Shown: positions 43,916-57,087 of the stretch, piece by piece
How positions within the stretch are numbered: the stretch's first letter is position 1
Layout: each line of letters begins with the position of its first letter
Source: Anadara kagoshimensis
Taxonomy: Eukaryota; Mollusca; Bivalvia; Arcoida; Arcidae
Length of the DNA stretch: 64,000 nucleotides
Assembly (NCBI GenBank): GCA_021292105.1
Contig: CM037862.1
Location: 34,747,770-34,811,769 of the forward strand
Direction: 5' to 3'
The notes under the pieces: model-generated
Told to the model about the DNA's origin: nothing
Database searches by the model: none
What the model saw: only the letters and a program-made list of their open reading frames with translations
Made by a program: the position numbers and the translations under genes

Positions 43916-46900
43916 TCAATGTTCCATACTGGATCCAAGATTTAACTTAAATGAGACCGATGATGGGGTGGTGGGATCTGCTACATATAGCTCCTGTCCA
44001 TCCACTAGACCTAAATCTGTAAATAAACAAAAAGATATAACTGTATAGGTAAACAACAATGACTTGTCTGCTTGACCTTTTATTAGGAATATTCATATAG
44101 GATGATCCACCCAATAAATGGGTAGTGTTATGATCCAAGCTACCGCAATACATACACAGTATACGTGCCTAATCTATGACGTGTGTATCACTCATGATGT
44201 AGTAGACGAAATAAACGCCTGCATTCCCTACACAAAAATGAACTGATCCATGATAAATATTTAAATTAAAAGTCAAGTGGACAGGTCAGTGTTGTTTACT
44301 TATACTATAGGAAAACAACATCAACCTGTCAGTTTGACCTTTAATTAAGAATGTTTATATACAATGATCCATCCAATACATGGAAAGTGTTAGAATTCTT
44401 AGATGATACACAAACAATAACCATTTCCCATGAGGTTGATGAAATAAACAATAAACACCAGTGTTCCCTAAACATAAATGTACTAGTTTATAATAAATAT
44501 TTAATATTAAAGGTCAAGCAGACAGGTCAATGTTGGTTACCTTAACTACACCAAAATTTGTACATAAACAAAGGGAGATAACTATGCCATTTACCATCAA
44601 CACCAGTATTTACCACCAATAAATTCTTGTAAATATTTACATTTCATCATTTCATTCCATGAACATAACAATATTAATATTTGAGATTTTGAAAATAATT
44701 GATATTTTCAGTCATCAATCTGCTACTTCACCTATGGTTGGTGACATGAAAAATTTTGTTTATGTTTAAGGGATATAAACTCTAAATAAGTGTTTATTTT
44801 CCACATAATTTTTTTCATTTACGACTTGCAAATAAGCCCAATTGAAAAGCACAAATAAATGGAAATGTCTTTAAAAAATTGGGTGCTAACTGTAAAGAAA
44901 ATTAAGGGCTCGGTGGTCTAGTGGTCTAAAGCATACACTTGTGGATCAAAACGTCTCTCACCACCTAGGTCTGAACCCCACTCTGGGACAGATCCTAGCA
45001 TGAGAAAATTTGCCAGTTTGCTTGCTAAAGGTCAGTATTTCTTTATGGTAACTCTGGTTTCCTTCACCACCCCTGAATTGACCATTATAATATAAGGGAA
45101 AGATTTTTGACTAGGGCAAATAAATATCATTACTCCCCTCTACTTAACTCTAATCATAAGTTATACCTTTTAATGTCTTTTTAAGATTTTCCTTTGTTTT
45201 TTCCTCTATTGATTTGACGGTCTGCATGTATAAAGTTTTATTTTTACCATTCATACATGTCGTTATTCCTGGAGATTTCATTTGACTGGAAATAAAAAGA
45301 TAAAACTAACTTCAAATAAACCAAGTAGAGTGCAAATTTTATTTTTAACACTTCCTTTTTCAAGATAAGATAAATCTCTCTCTCTCTCATTAACTGTGTT
45401 TTGCAACACTTTGAAAATGTGTACACCACTTTTGACAGGTTGCTAAAAATAGTCAAATGTTTTTGAAAGAAAAGGGTTAAAATCAGGTTAAAATCAAATG
45501 ATATTAAAAATAACTCTTTCAGTCTAAAAAAGAGACCTTGATGAAGTAACACTTATAATTAAAAGCTGCCGAAGTAACCATGGACCTTGACTTCTACAAA
45601 ATATGTCACTGGCCATAGTTGCATGTATAAAGCTTTGAAGGTTCAAAACATCTAGTGAAAAATAAATCAGAAACTAAACATTCATAAATCTATACCCAGG
45701 AATTACCGGTATTACTAGTTGCAATTCAGCCCTTGACAGAGGTGATAATAACAGCAATATAAATTTTTGACCATGATTAAGTACTTGCTAAGCTCACTGA
45801 TCTGTTCACTAATATTGCTTAGATAACCTACACTTTATGGCTCTAAGCCACATCTTTTTATGCACTGTTTCTATACACAGCCAATTTTTGCTTATGTGAA
45901 ATTAACATGGATTTCACATGAAAAATTTTACGTGAAATTAACGTTAATCAAGCTTATATATTAAACTCACATGAAAAATTTCATGTGAATCTCGCATGAA
46001 ATTAACATGAATTTCACGTGAGCAAAAATTGGCTGTATACAATAAATGTTGCAGGCTTTACTTGAGTTATCTCCCCTTTGACCACATTATACTGTCATAC
46101 TATACAATTTACTGGCTTTCATAACAATTTGTGGATGTGAATGTTGTATATATGTCTTATATGGAAAATATCAGAAATAAAGTAAAAAGAGTACTTACTA
46201 AGCTATACTTTCGACTAAATAATCTATGATGTCTTGTAATTTGTTGTTCTCAGAGAATGATAAAGTCTGTGGTATATTGCTGCAGGCCAAACAGTCATCC
46301 TGAAATATATGCAGATATTGTTTTATTTAACCATTAGCAAATTGTTTCCATCCGTTCTTGGTTTTTATTTATCTCAAGAACTACTATTTTGGTGTTTGAG
46401 CTTGTACAACTTCTTCTGATCTGATGTATTAGATCATTAATTTTTGTTAATATAAAATTACTAACTAATAAAGGTGGTTTTCCCTAGCAAAAAATTACTA
46501 AAATTTCCAAATTTGACTACTAAAATTCCACAAAACAATAGTGATCAACAATTTCTAGTAAGCTGTTTACATTAATACAATCATTTTGTAAAACTGTCCT
46601 GATCCACATAAATTTCATATATCCTCATTTAATATCTAAGCAATCTATATCTATCCTAGCTATATTTAACTTGAGCAAGTGGTTGGTTATTTGTTTCAGA
46701 ACTTTTATTTTGGCATTTTATGAAAACAGTTGAAATTTTTACAATTGAAAATTTTAAGGTGGAAAGGTAGTTTTTAAAAACGGTAACAAAATCACTGTAG
46801 ATTGCACAGTTAAACACTTGTGGACCATTGTACTATGGACCAAAGTGTTGCAGATTAATGTCACAAACATATGTAATGGAATATATCTCAGTTTGTGCCT

Positions 46901-49900
46901 TAATCTCTCAAAAATCAATCAACTAAATGGTTATAATGAAGTTTTACTTTTCTTTTCCAACACTTAATCCACCACTATAAATTCAAATAAGAAAGCGAAA
47001 ACACTGGTTAGAACCAATATTACCAGGCCCCAGTTTCACAATCATTCCTTAACTAAGATTTTCCTTAACTTAAATTTAGCAAATTTTGGCAAGCTCTTTT
47101 TGGAATTATGAATAAATTGTTTTGTCAAAACTTAATGCAGATGTCATAAGCTTGGTATAATCTTTAAAATGACACCTTGAATTCCCTAATATCTTTACAA
47201 TTAACAAAATTATAAAGGTTTTTAATTTGCCAAATTTAAGTTAAGGAAAATCTCAAGTTAAGAAATAATTGTGAAACCGGGGCCTGTACTCAAATTTAGG
47301 ATCCTATTTCTTGTACTGTCTGCATGTAACAGAGTAATATAATATTATTACAGTACTCAATAACAAGTATGTGAAATCAAATGGAAGGAAAAAACAAGTT
47401 AATTTCTTTGAAAGATCATAAATGTGCCAGATCTAAGTGGGTGAAAGTTAAGAAATCTAAGAGGAAACAATTTAACCATCGGTAGTACATATACTCACTT
47501 TTTTCTGTACTTCAAATGTATATGTGTATATACCCTCAGCATCGTTAAAATTCATATAATTATTCAGAGGCAAACAACAACTAAAAATAATAACATTAAT
47601 ATAAACTTGATATTAAAAAAAGAGAAAACAATAAAACAATTCCAAGAATATCCAATTCAACAAGACTATGTTTGTAAAAAATAACATACATGTTTACTAT
47701 GTATAACACACATTACTCATTAGAAACAGGACCTAAAAGAGGGAGAGGGTCTAAAGCAATGATTTATGGATCATGGTGCCTCTCATCTCTCATTACAGGT
47801 TTATATCCCACTTTAATTGATTCTAGGTGTGAAAATACCCTGACATTTCACTTGCCAAAGATCACCTATTTTTTTCCAGATACTAGTTTCCTCGACCATT
47901 ACTACCTCATCATGGCCCTTCATGCAAGACCTTAAAAACTGATGCCATATGTCACTCATAACATGCTAAAGACACCTCCCTGCACATAAAATTTTAAAAT
48001 GTCAAGTCACCTATAGCTGGTGATGTTTCAATATAAGTAAAATATTCTTGCTTTGGCCATCCCATCCCATCCCCTCCCCTCCCATCCCATCCCATCCCAT
48101 CCCATCCCATCCATCCATCACTAATTATCCTTCATCCTCTATTAAAATCTTACCTAGTAGCTACTTTAAATACTTCTGTTGAACAAGCAGCTACAAAATA
48201 CATACAATAAATAAATCAATCAATCATTTTTGTCTATTCTTCACATGATTCAAGCTCAAATCCTCAGTTAGTTTTCAAGTGCAGCAAAACTTTGTTACAA
48301 TGCCCCTTTATTACTCTGTCATAATGATTTTGTTATTACCGGTATAATCTCAATTTCATGTTTTTCTCATTTTTCTTCTTTTTTTATTCTCCTATTGCCC
48401 TTGCTCCAATAAATCTATTTATTGGGTCACAATGTGACTTATGTTAACAATAGTGATATCACAATGTTTTACAAGATGAACATGTAATGGTTATAATGTA
48501 AATTTACTGCATCTCATGATAATCATTTTAATAGTGACTAAAATACATAAATACAAGACTAGCAACTGAATAGTTTAATATGTGCTTAAGATTAAATGCA
48601 TGGTGAAAACTGGACTGAAAATTGAAACATTGTAATTATTTTTATTAGTAAAAATACCAAATCTAAGAGAGGCTATGGTTAGAAATTATCAGAGAAGAGA
48701 GATAACTGTTAGAATGTTACCTACCTGCAATAACAGCATTTGTAGAGGCAACGGCTGGAATAATTCTTTTTACAACACCTAGTAAAAAAATATATATACA
48801 TGTGTATATAACTTAAATAAATCAGTACAATATATGTATATTTATTCAGTGCAAAAACAAATTATCAAAAGCAACAGTGAAAATCTTTCCTAACATTTTT
48901 ACATTATCTATAAGAAAACCTGTTACATTGTTCTGCTCTTTACCCAGCTGCCTGAGTGAGTCCTAAAGTGCATTCTTGTGAATCAGTGCCTCTCATGGCC
49001 TAGAATTCAAACCCACTCAGGACAGTTCCTAGGGTGAGCAAAATATGTCAGATCACTATCCAAATGTCACTGGTTTTGTCTGGGCACTCTAAATTTCTCC
49101 ATCATCTCAGAACTGACTGTCGTAATATAAGTGAAAGAATCTTGACTGAGACGTAAAACACCAGTACTTCATTGGACTATACTCTTTACTAACAGCTTAC
49201 CTTGTGTAAGTCTATAAGTTAAACCCGTAATATTATATTGTTCAGCTCTTTCTGTAGATTTATCTAATATCCACTGTATATGCTTGGGATCATCACCGTC
49301 TATGGATACAGTGTCTGAAAAAAAAGCAACAAAAAATTAAAATAAGGGTTCTGAAAAACAAGCTTACCAGAACATTCCAAAAAAAAACTGACCAAAAATG
49401 TTATCATCTCTAGTATGATTTATAATGAAATCGTTTCCATGAACACCATGCCGAAAGAAATCTACGTGTATGTAAACAAATATAAAGTACTGTGCGGTAA
49501 TAACAATATGTTGAAAAATTGCATACTGAAAAATCATAAAATTCATAAAATTCCTTGATGTATGAATCAGTTTGGATTTTGTGTTGACAATCTGATACAC
49601 AAATTCTTAATTTTACAAATTAACCATCTTACATGTATCTTATATTTTGTCCAGTGTATTAACTCACCTCCAAATGGATTTTCTTTAGGCCATAATAATA
49701 TTCTGACATACTCTATACAGTGTTCTGGTAATCGAGGTGTATGGGCTATTGTACATAAAGGAAAATTTATCTGCAATATGGAAACAAGTATCACTATACA
49801 ATGTTTAGAATGACTAGAAGACCTCAAAGTACATGTAAATAGATCTATATATAGTGAAAACTGTGGAAACAAGACCCCGAAAAAACCTGGAATCCTGTGT

Positions 49901-52900
49901 AAACCGGACTAAATGTCTGGCCCCACTTGACCTTCTAAAAAGCTGGATAAACCAAAAACAAATCATACAGATTTTTGGCTCTTTACAGCTCCATGTACCC
50001 CTAAATCATACATGTAAATAAATTATCCTGAGCTGCAGGCATGTTTTTCAACCTTCAAAGTTCAGGACAATCACTGAATAGTAAACATTGATTTTGTGCA
50101 TCAAGCTTCAACATGCATCAATACCCTTGATAATACATTCAGTTGATAAGGAAATAAAACACCCACACAGGATCAGTAGAATTCAGAGAAAAGCACAAGC
50201 CCGGCGCCCTGACTGCTTTTAAACAGCCCAGTGTCAAGTGGAATTTTAATAACACTTGGTCCAGTCCTATGTATATCATTTGTCAAATGTCATAAAATAC
50301 ATATACAATTACGTCTTTCTTCTAGCTCCAAAAACATACACTTGGTGCTGAATACATAACACCTGGTTACAAAGTGACAAGCTCATTAGAACTTTATCTG
50401 AGCCCTGAAGATCGCCAGATTCTAGAATTTGTCATATTACAAACCTGCGGAGGGTATAAATCTAGTGTACACTCGATACACGCCGTAAGACCAGGGAGGA
50501 TAACTCTAGCGTTGCCTTTAAATCCCTCTGTACCACCATCTATCATAGGTATAACTGTTGACTGATCAAGTTCACCATCTTCATAATTTAACAGCCCTAT
50601 CTAATAAAAGCAAAATTCAAGATATAGAAATTGTATTTTAAATTTATTTCTCAGTTGAAGAAAATTTTAAATCTAAGAAGAATTATATTTTTAGACAAAT
50701 ATAAAGAAATATAGTTTGTGGCTTTAAAATACTGTGGCCATAAGTGAGTTGGTAAAATTAACAAGTAGCATTAAAACAAGGGTTAACTGTATCATCATTA
50801 TATTTGTGGGATTATTATCGTGCCAAGCCCACCATGACATGGGATCCAATTTATTTTAAGTTCGTATCTGAAAGAACCATGACTTTGATTTCATGATGCC
50901 AATTGTTTGGCGAAAGAACAGACACTACCCATTTTTAAGTCTTGGGTCAGACCTAATCAGGGTTAGAACCCACGATCTCCCACCTATGCTCCAGCAAGCA
51001 CTCTACCAACTGAGCTACCGCAGTGGTCACAGGTAAAAAAATAGACATCAAAGGAATATAATTTATCTTACCAACATTCCATTTATCCATCGCCTAGCAA
51101 CAATTGAATCAAGTCCACACACAACAATATGAAACTCTGTAAAGAGGCAAGACAAATTCAGTATAAAAGCACACCGTGTAATACAAGAAAATTTCTAAAA
51201 ACAAGAAACAATTTCAATTTTTTAAATCATTTAACAAACATTGAGACATTGGGATCCAATGTTTGTAGAGACCTTGGTGGTCAAGTGATCTAAACCTTGG
51301 CTTAAAGATCATGGCGCCTCTAACTGTCTGCCTAGGTCTGAATCCAACTATGGCAGATCCTAACAGCTGGAAAGTTTTTTCAATTCCCTTGCTGAATAAT
51401 GATAGTTTTATCTGGGCATTCCAGTTTCCTCCATTATCCCATAACTGGCAGCCTCAAAATAAGTGACAGAATCTTGAATGCGGCATAATAACCTTCTTGA
51501 ATGGGGCATACCGGTAATAACCTTAATCCATCCATTCTGTCTGTTTGCTCTAGACTGAACACTGGATTCATTAATTCAGTCATAGCAATATCTTCAATAA
51601 GGTACAGTTGTACTAGTGTGCACCTTACTGAACATGCTTAATTATTACAACATCCCGACTTCATCATTTAAACATACAGGTAAAGTTGTGAGTACAATTG
51701 AAACATTATTAATACTGAAAATAATACTTACGCCTATAAAAGGATTCTTCAAAATTCTGTATTTTATCATAATGTCTGAGAGTTCAGTTAAGGTCATGAT
51801 ATGATAATTCAATTTGCATTTTTTAAACAAAATTTCAACAATTTCAACACAGGGCTTAACCAAGGAACTGCAAATAGATACTAATGCTAACAGGGGCTTA
51901 AACCAGAGATATACACTAAAAGCTATTTCACTAAGCAAACCTGGTCTGTCAATTTCAAATGCACTCTTAAGACTGTTCATTACAAAGGATACGGTGTAAC
52001 GTTACATCCAGGGACTCTTTTATTGATGAATTCTGCTGCTACTTCTGCTTTAGCTCTACCGACATCTTTAGCTCTGAAAACAGTTATATACTGATACATA
52101 TACTGCATTTGTTATGTGAGCTTAAAACTGACTGACTGGAAGAGGACACTTAATTACAGAGAGAGCATTTTGAAAAGAAGTTAATAAGAGTTCATCATAC
52201 ATCTAGGTTCACACTAATTTTTTTTCATCAGTAGCCAAAAGTGCGCGAACGAAATTTTGCCAATGTCAAAAACGTTCATTTTCTCGTATTCTTCATGTTT
52301 TGACAACTGTAATTGCCATTGTGTTTTCTATTTGACACAACTTTATGTCTATTTCAGACTTTGACCTTTCATCAGAATTTCAATGAAACTGCAATTAGTG
52401 TTCATTATATAATATATCATATCAAAAGATATTAATTTTGTAAAAATATTGAATGATAAAACACTAGAGTGATTGTTATGAATAAATCTTTGCTAATTAT
52501 CAGTCTGTGTTTAGTCATACAATATTTTGTAACAAGTATCATCCATCAAGACTGAGATCACCAATGAATTCAAGTAGTGGCTGCTGAACTTATATAGTTA
52601 AAAACACATGATAAGAAGTATGAATGTCAAAGAATGTAATGATAGAACACAAGATTAATTTATAAAATAAAAGTAATCCATTTATATCTGTGTTCAGTCA
52701 TTTCATAGTTTAAATTCATACCAATATCTTGGGGTAACTTCTAGTGAGGTACTGATCATATTCAATACTGAAGTAACTACAGTACCTAGTTGATCAACAA
52801 GCAAGACTAAATAGAAGATTCAGGATGTTTTTTGGTTAAGTACATATTCAGTACTGGAAATGACTTTACGACTGAATTGCAGTTAGTACATTTTATTATC

Positions 52901-55900
52901 TGTTGGAGTACAACTTAAGGTGCAGGAGATTTAACATTTGTAATCATCTGGTCTCAACTTCAGTAACAACAAAGGATGATACAATGTATCTGTTGATCGA
53001 CAGGCACCTTCACAAAGTTCACAAAACATTGTATTAATACTGGTGTCATAGCGCAAAAACGAAAATTCTGTAAGCCATGTAGGTTTGAACTTTCTATTTT
53101 CTTTGCCCCGCGTGTTTATGGAAATACTTTAACTTTTCTTTGCTGGAGACTCGTTTTGGTTTTGGGAAATACCCCAATTAAACAGAGTTGTTTGAGCTGA
53201 CCCATTTTCGCGTTTACGTTTTACACCTTGGGATGACATAGTCAAATCATCAGAATAATCGTTTTCGTTCAAGTTTAAGTCCAATTTAACATAAAATAAC
53301 AGCAGATAAAAAAATCTCTCCATATTTAACGATAGATGAAGATTCGTATTAAATTTTATTGGTTACTGTAGAGTATATTTCCTGTTTACATTGTCATAGC
53401 GAGCATGTGCACGTTGCGGGGTTATTTTGCAACATGTTGTTTTTTTTTTTTAACTATTACATTCATTTTCATTATTTTCTCTTTTTTTTCCTTTGATGAT
53501 TTTATTTAATCCTACAGACGTATCATTTTTAAATGCTCAAAGAAATTATAAAACAAACACACCCCAAACTCATACTCCATGTGCTTCTACATGATTTCCG
53601 GAAGTATGTATTGGTACATCGAGTCGGGAGTTGTCTTTACAAAGAAATATCATTTGGTGATTATAGAGCAATTTGTTTAATTGTTTATTTATCTATCAAT
53701 GATGAGAGTCCATTAGCGTGTATCTTAATCCGGCAAAGTACCCGGTTAAGGCGACAACGCGTGCCCACTTGTTGATTAGGGCCAGGGGATTAGCTACGGT
53801 ACATTGAACACAACTGTAGACACACCAAACCTATGTTTATTCAGTAATTATCGGGACTAATTGGCGATTTCTCAATATTTGAATTGAATGATTGGCGATT
53901 TACTAATTTTCGTTGTGAAAAAAAATTAATCGCCAAAATCGTCAATTTTCGAAAATTAATCGCCAAATTTTCAAGTTAATCACCAATGGCGATTTTGGCG
54001 ACCGAGATCGTGAACCTAGATACATGGATTCACCAAGTGAAGTTGAATTTATCCTGTCAGTAATGACTTATAGAATATGGTAATCACTTCAATTTTGAAA
54101 ATCTTTTTTTTTTGTGAATCTGAACCAAAAGTTCACAAGGTCTTACTATTACTCCACTCTTCTTCCATGTCACTCAATCATTATTTATTTTCAGGTGTAC
54201 CAGGCCAGGCATTGGGATCCAACTCAACACCATGCACTTACTATATGTAATCAGGTTGGTAAATACAAAATATCTTACCTGAAAAGGAACTGTCTGTTTA
54301 AGTTGGATACATCTATAGTATCCATATCAATAACATCTATATTCTTAAATCCCAGTAACGCCTGAAATTAAACAAGAATTCCCCATTTCATTAATTTCTT
54401 GACATACATATAGCAACCACAACATTTTGCATAGTGGGCGGACTATTTTAGCTAATCGATAAAAAGTGATATGTTATTTTTACCATTTTATTTTAAGAAC
54501 TGTACTAAAATAAATACCGGGATTGCGGTCACTTTACCCGTTTAAAACCTTAATGCAGATTCAGCTCTGAGAATTAAAATATTTTAACATTGTGCTTGTA
54601 CTTATGGTGAAGGTTCATACTTAATAAGTTCATTGGCAAGTGTGCATATAGATTTATATTAAAAAATTTAACTACAGCCAAAAAGTCCCCACCCCCACCT
54701 CATCCAATTTGACGTGAACTTTACCTTTGGTGTACACACCTAAATGTGGTACATGACACATTGTCTGTAAGCCAATTAAGGATTTAAATTGTTTCTGTAA
54801 TTTTTTAAAGTATAGCTGATTACAGCTAGGGACACTGACAATAACTCACCAAATCTTTCAACAGTTCACATCCAAGTCCACCAGCTCCAATGACTAAAAT
54901 CTTACAAACATCTTGTAAAAATGAGATGGCCTAAAATATTACATGTACAAAGTTAAGATTACTCATGAATATACAAGTACAATACTTTATACTAAATTTG
55001 TATATATATACATTGCTAATTTGTTTAGATTTACAATATTTTGGCATATATATTCTTAATAATAATATTTACTCTCACATGAAGCAGTCAGTTCAGGTAT
55101 GGTGGAGGAAACCAAAGTAAACCATAAACTTCAGCAAGCAGCAAGCAAACTGACAAACTTCTTGACAATAAGTGCTGAGATTTACACCACTCAGCTACCA
55201 ACCAACCCCCCCCACTTCATGAGTTTTGTAACATAATTTGAATACAATTCACAAGTATGTGTATGTGCAAGTTTTGACACCGAGTACTGTATAAATTTCT
55301 GTAACATCCAAGTAATACACCTCTTTTGCTAGATCTCAAGTGAGGATAGACAGGGTTCACGTTGCCGTTCGCTTTTTCGCAAAATGAGAAAAATAAATAA
55401 ATTTGGTGATAAAAACTAAACATTGGCGAAAGTGATGGTGAAAAAAATGTTTACATTAACAGGTTCACTGCGCATCGCGGACATGAGCAGAGAGTCTGTA
55501 GAGCAACTGGTTTCCGTCTCCGCGTATGTGTATATCAAACGATCAATCTAGTGAGTTCCGAATGGGTGTTTATTTGGGTCATCGAAGCCATGCTCATGAT
55601 GTTGAATTAACAAAAGTCCATGTGTGAAGGTGTTAATTACAGGTGGATTAATCATTTAACGAGATTAATTAACGTTGTCAGCGAGTGTTTACCAAGCCGC
55701 GACTGCGCTGAATAGTGTCCCAAGCGCATTTACAGATAAACACAGGTAATTTAGAACGATTTATTATCGGCGACAGATCTTTGGAAGCTGGTAAAAAACA
55801 GACGAGCGCTTTTCGATAATCACGAAGTTTGTGCCCCATCTTTGATCAACCGATCGATAGACTTATTAATGGACATGCGAAGTCAAAGGAACCAGATTAT

Positions 55901-57087
55901 CGGCGATTATGGTGAAACGTAAACCAACTGATGGAAAAAAAAAAAAAAAAAAAAAAAAAACATAAACCAACTGACGACTTATAGAATTTGACTAAAGCTC
56001 CAAAGTTGTCATCGAATAAAAGTGTTAAAACAAGAAAACTGTTGTTGTTTTTCATTGTCATCAGACATGCATTGTATTAGACAATTTTATTTCTCATAAA
56101 TTTTCGCTAGATCAGAAAATATCTTTAGTTTAAACGATATTTATTTCAATAAATATATACATGAACAATAACATTTCATCAAATAGACAGAAAGGGGATT
56201 CCGGAACAAGAGTGAAACTCTTATATTAACCAGTCTCCCTGGATACAATACATTACAAAACATGAAAGGAGCTTACTTAACTAATAAAGTCAAGAATAAA
56301 TGATTAATTAATATGTAAATAAATAGCGATTAAATAAATAAATAAATATATAAATAAGTACGTGAATACACAAATAATAAGCAAGTAAATAGGTATGCGA
56401 ATATAGGTATATAAGAAACAAAAACAGAAAAAGAAGATACTAAAAAGTGTAAATATGTAATTAATGTAAATAGATAAATAAATAAATAGGTGTGTGAAAA
56501 TAGGAATATAATAAACAAAAACCGAAAAAGAAGATACTAAAAAGTGTAAGTAAGTAATTAATATAATTGCATAAATAAGTAAATAAATAAATAAATAGAT
56601 AAATAAATAGATAGATAGATAGATGTGTGAGTATAAGAATATAGGAAACAAAAGCAGAAAAACTAGATACTAAAAAAGTGTAAAAAGTACTTAATGTAAA
56701 TACATTTTGTTTATCTATCTTTTTCGTATGAGAGAAAATATCTTTGGCCCCCATAAAAATTGTATTTGGCGAAAAAAAATAGTTCTGGTGAAAGTTTTGG
56801 AGAAAAAAAGATTGAAGTCAGTGTGAACCCTGATAGAGATAGATGTCATTGTAGTTGGGTTACTGTGTCTTATACACTTCAACCTATGTCCACAATGAAC
56901 CCAAAAAACATTTGTAAATGCAACATTACTGTTCAATCCTTAATTTTTACTTGATTTGGGGCAAGTCTTATTCGGTCTGGGTATCCATTACCTCAGTGCT
57001 GGGTTCAAAATCAGGGTGAGCAAATGGTCCTGTTCTCTCCAAAAATTTCCGCACATGATTCCAACGGCCAGTCCACTCTTTTTCCAT
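43916..57087 (-). CDS. UBA3: NEDD8-activating enzyme E1 catalytic subunit, complete
   Basis: With NAE1 (APPBP1), adenylates NEDD8 and carries it as a thioester before passing it to UBE2M; cytosol/nucleus. Fifteen coding exons (minus): 57,087-56,992; 54,930-54,850; 54,361-54,279; 52,073-51,993; 51,775-51,732; 51,136-51,072; 50,600-50,445; 49,770-49,668; 49,314-49,201; 48,778-48,725; 48,190-48,154; 47,580-47,499; 46,299-46,199; 45,285-45,167; 44,016-43,916. Every boundary has AG/GT, lengths total 1,317 bp, giving 438 residues, close to the 442-463 of human. Residues 6-32 [11 protein letters not shown]...DFEPSTE; nucleotide loop GAGGLG at 47-52; [16 protein letters not shown] at 71-86; zinc cysteines CIEC at 191-194 and CLAC at 335-338; catalytic Cys208 in [12 protein letters not shown]-terminal ubiquitin-fold (about 350-438) that binds the E2. 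The start is the first ATG after an acceptor at 57,098. No key residue is missing. Confidence 0.97.
44047..44302. mobile_element. M3 MITE in the last UBA3 intron, first of two
   Basis: Ends TAGGTAAACAACAATGACTT and CAGTGTTGTTTACTTATA. Confidence 0.8.
44307..44543. mobile_element. M3 MITE in the last UBA3 intron, second of two
   Basis: Ends TAGGAAAACAACATCAACCT and AGGTCAATGTTGGTTACCTT. It begins four bases after the previous copy. Confidence 0.75.
44907..45135 (+). mobile_element. SINE-B, full length, in UBA3 intron
   Basis: Head GGTGGTCTAGTGGTCTAAAG, B box AGGTCTGAACCCCACT, body GCCAGTTTGCTTGCTAAAGG; lies antisense to UBA3. Confidence 0.7.
45878..46035. mobile_element. Palindromic MITE with CAGCCAATTTTTGC ends
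   Basis: CAGCCAATTTTTGCTTATGT at the left and the inverse 'gcaaaaattggctg' at the right; the interior is repeated CATGTGAAATT in both orientations. Confidence 0.75.
47024..47286. mobile_element. MITE with CAGGCCCC ends and TAC duplication
   Basis: 263 bp. CAGGCCCCAGTTTCACAAT at the left, inverse at the right; TAC present on both sides. In a UBA3 intron. Confidence 0.75.
47735..48057 (+). mobile_element. SINE-B fragment followed by a SINE-A tail
   Basis: 47,735-47,940 carries an eroded SINE-B head and body (CTTGCCAAAGATCACC); 47,941-48,057 carries the SINE-A end (ACATGCTAAAGACACC, CAATATAAGTAAAATATTC). This could be a chimera or two insertions. Confidence 0.5.
48061..48118. repeat. (CCCAT)n microsatellite
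   Basis: Repeated CCCAT and CCCCT pentamers in a UBA3 intron. Confidence 0.95.
48948..49175 (+). mobile_element. SINE-B copy in UBA3 intron
   Basis: B box AATTCAAACCCACTC, body GTCTGGGCACTCTAAATTTC, tail ATATAAGTGAAAGAATCTTG. It ends about 25 bp from a UBA3 donor. Confidence 0.65.
50813..51025 (-). mobile_element. SINE-A head and body, tail missing
   Basis: The minus strand begins ACTGCGGTAGCTCAGTTGGT; the B box is TGGGTTCTAACCC; body AAACAATTGGCATC. The 3' part is absent. Confidence 0.65.
51268..51530 (+). mobile_element. SINE-B copy in UBA3 intron
   Basis: Head CTTGGTGGTCAAGTGATC, body TCTGGGCATTCCAGTTTCC, tail AATAAGTGACAGAATCTTG with a short internal duplication of 'aatgcggcataataacctt'. 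Confidence 0.65.
52203..54019. mobile_element. hAT-like DNA transposon remnant in UBA3 intron
   Basis: 1,817 bp. Inverted ends CTAGGTTCAC / GTGAACCTAG; ATACAT at both flanks (52,197-52,202 and 54,020-54,025). Near the right end are repeated 'AATCGCCAAA' phrases. A minus-strand relic at 53,129-53,323 resembles the N-terminus of hAT-type transposases. The rest is noncoding, so it is an internally deleted copy. Confidence 0.7.
53129..53323 (-). pseudogene. Relic N-terminal exon of a hAT-like transposase
   Basis: About 36 codons from the internal Met before [12 protein letters not shown] to the stop contain the [15 protein letters not shown] pattern. Short basic starts followed by a Q-TLF motif are usual in ZNF862/KIAA1586-type hAT transposases. 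No BED finger or catalytic core follows, so it cannot encode an active enzyme. Confidence 0.45.
55085..55205 (-). mobile_element. SINE-B fragment
   Basis: Plus-strand phrases GGTGGAGGAAACC and CAAGCAAACTGACAAACTTC match the SINE-B middle in minus orientation. Confidence 0.5.
55351..56832. mobile_element. hAT-like nonautonomous element in first UBA3 intron
   Basis: 1,482 bp. Ends CAGGGTTCACGTTG and the inverse of CAGGGTTCACACTG; ATAGA at both flanks (55,346-55,350 and 56,833-56,837), a 5 bp target duplication. The left part is relatively GC-rich (about 55,450-55,830), followed by a poly(A) run at 55,935-55,960 and a tandem repeat at 56,325-56,705. No transposase ORF. Confidence 0.8.
56325..56705. 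repeat. AAATA/TAGA-rich tandem repeat, three units
   Basis: Units of roughly 110-120 bp, each with an AAATAAATAG stretch followed by 'AAGAAGATACTAAAAAGTGT' or a near copy. Hydrophobic open frames on the minus strand (YLFIYLFI) come from this. Confidence 0.85.

Noticed and set aside
56304..56754. Hydrophobic frames that look like membrane proteins (YLFIYLFI)
   Set aside because: They read through AAATA/TAGA tandem repeats on the opposite strand; no coding character.
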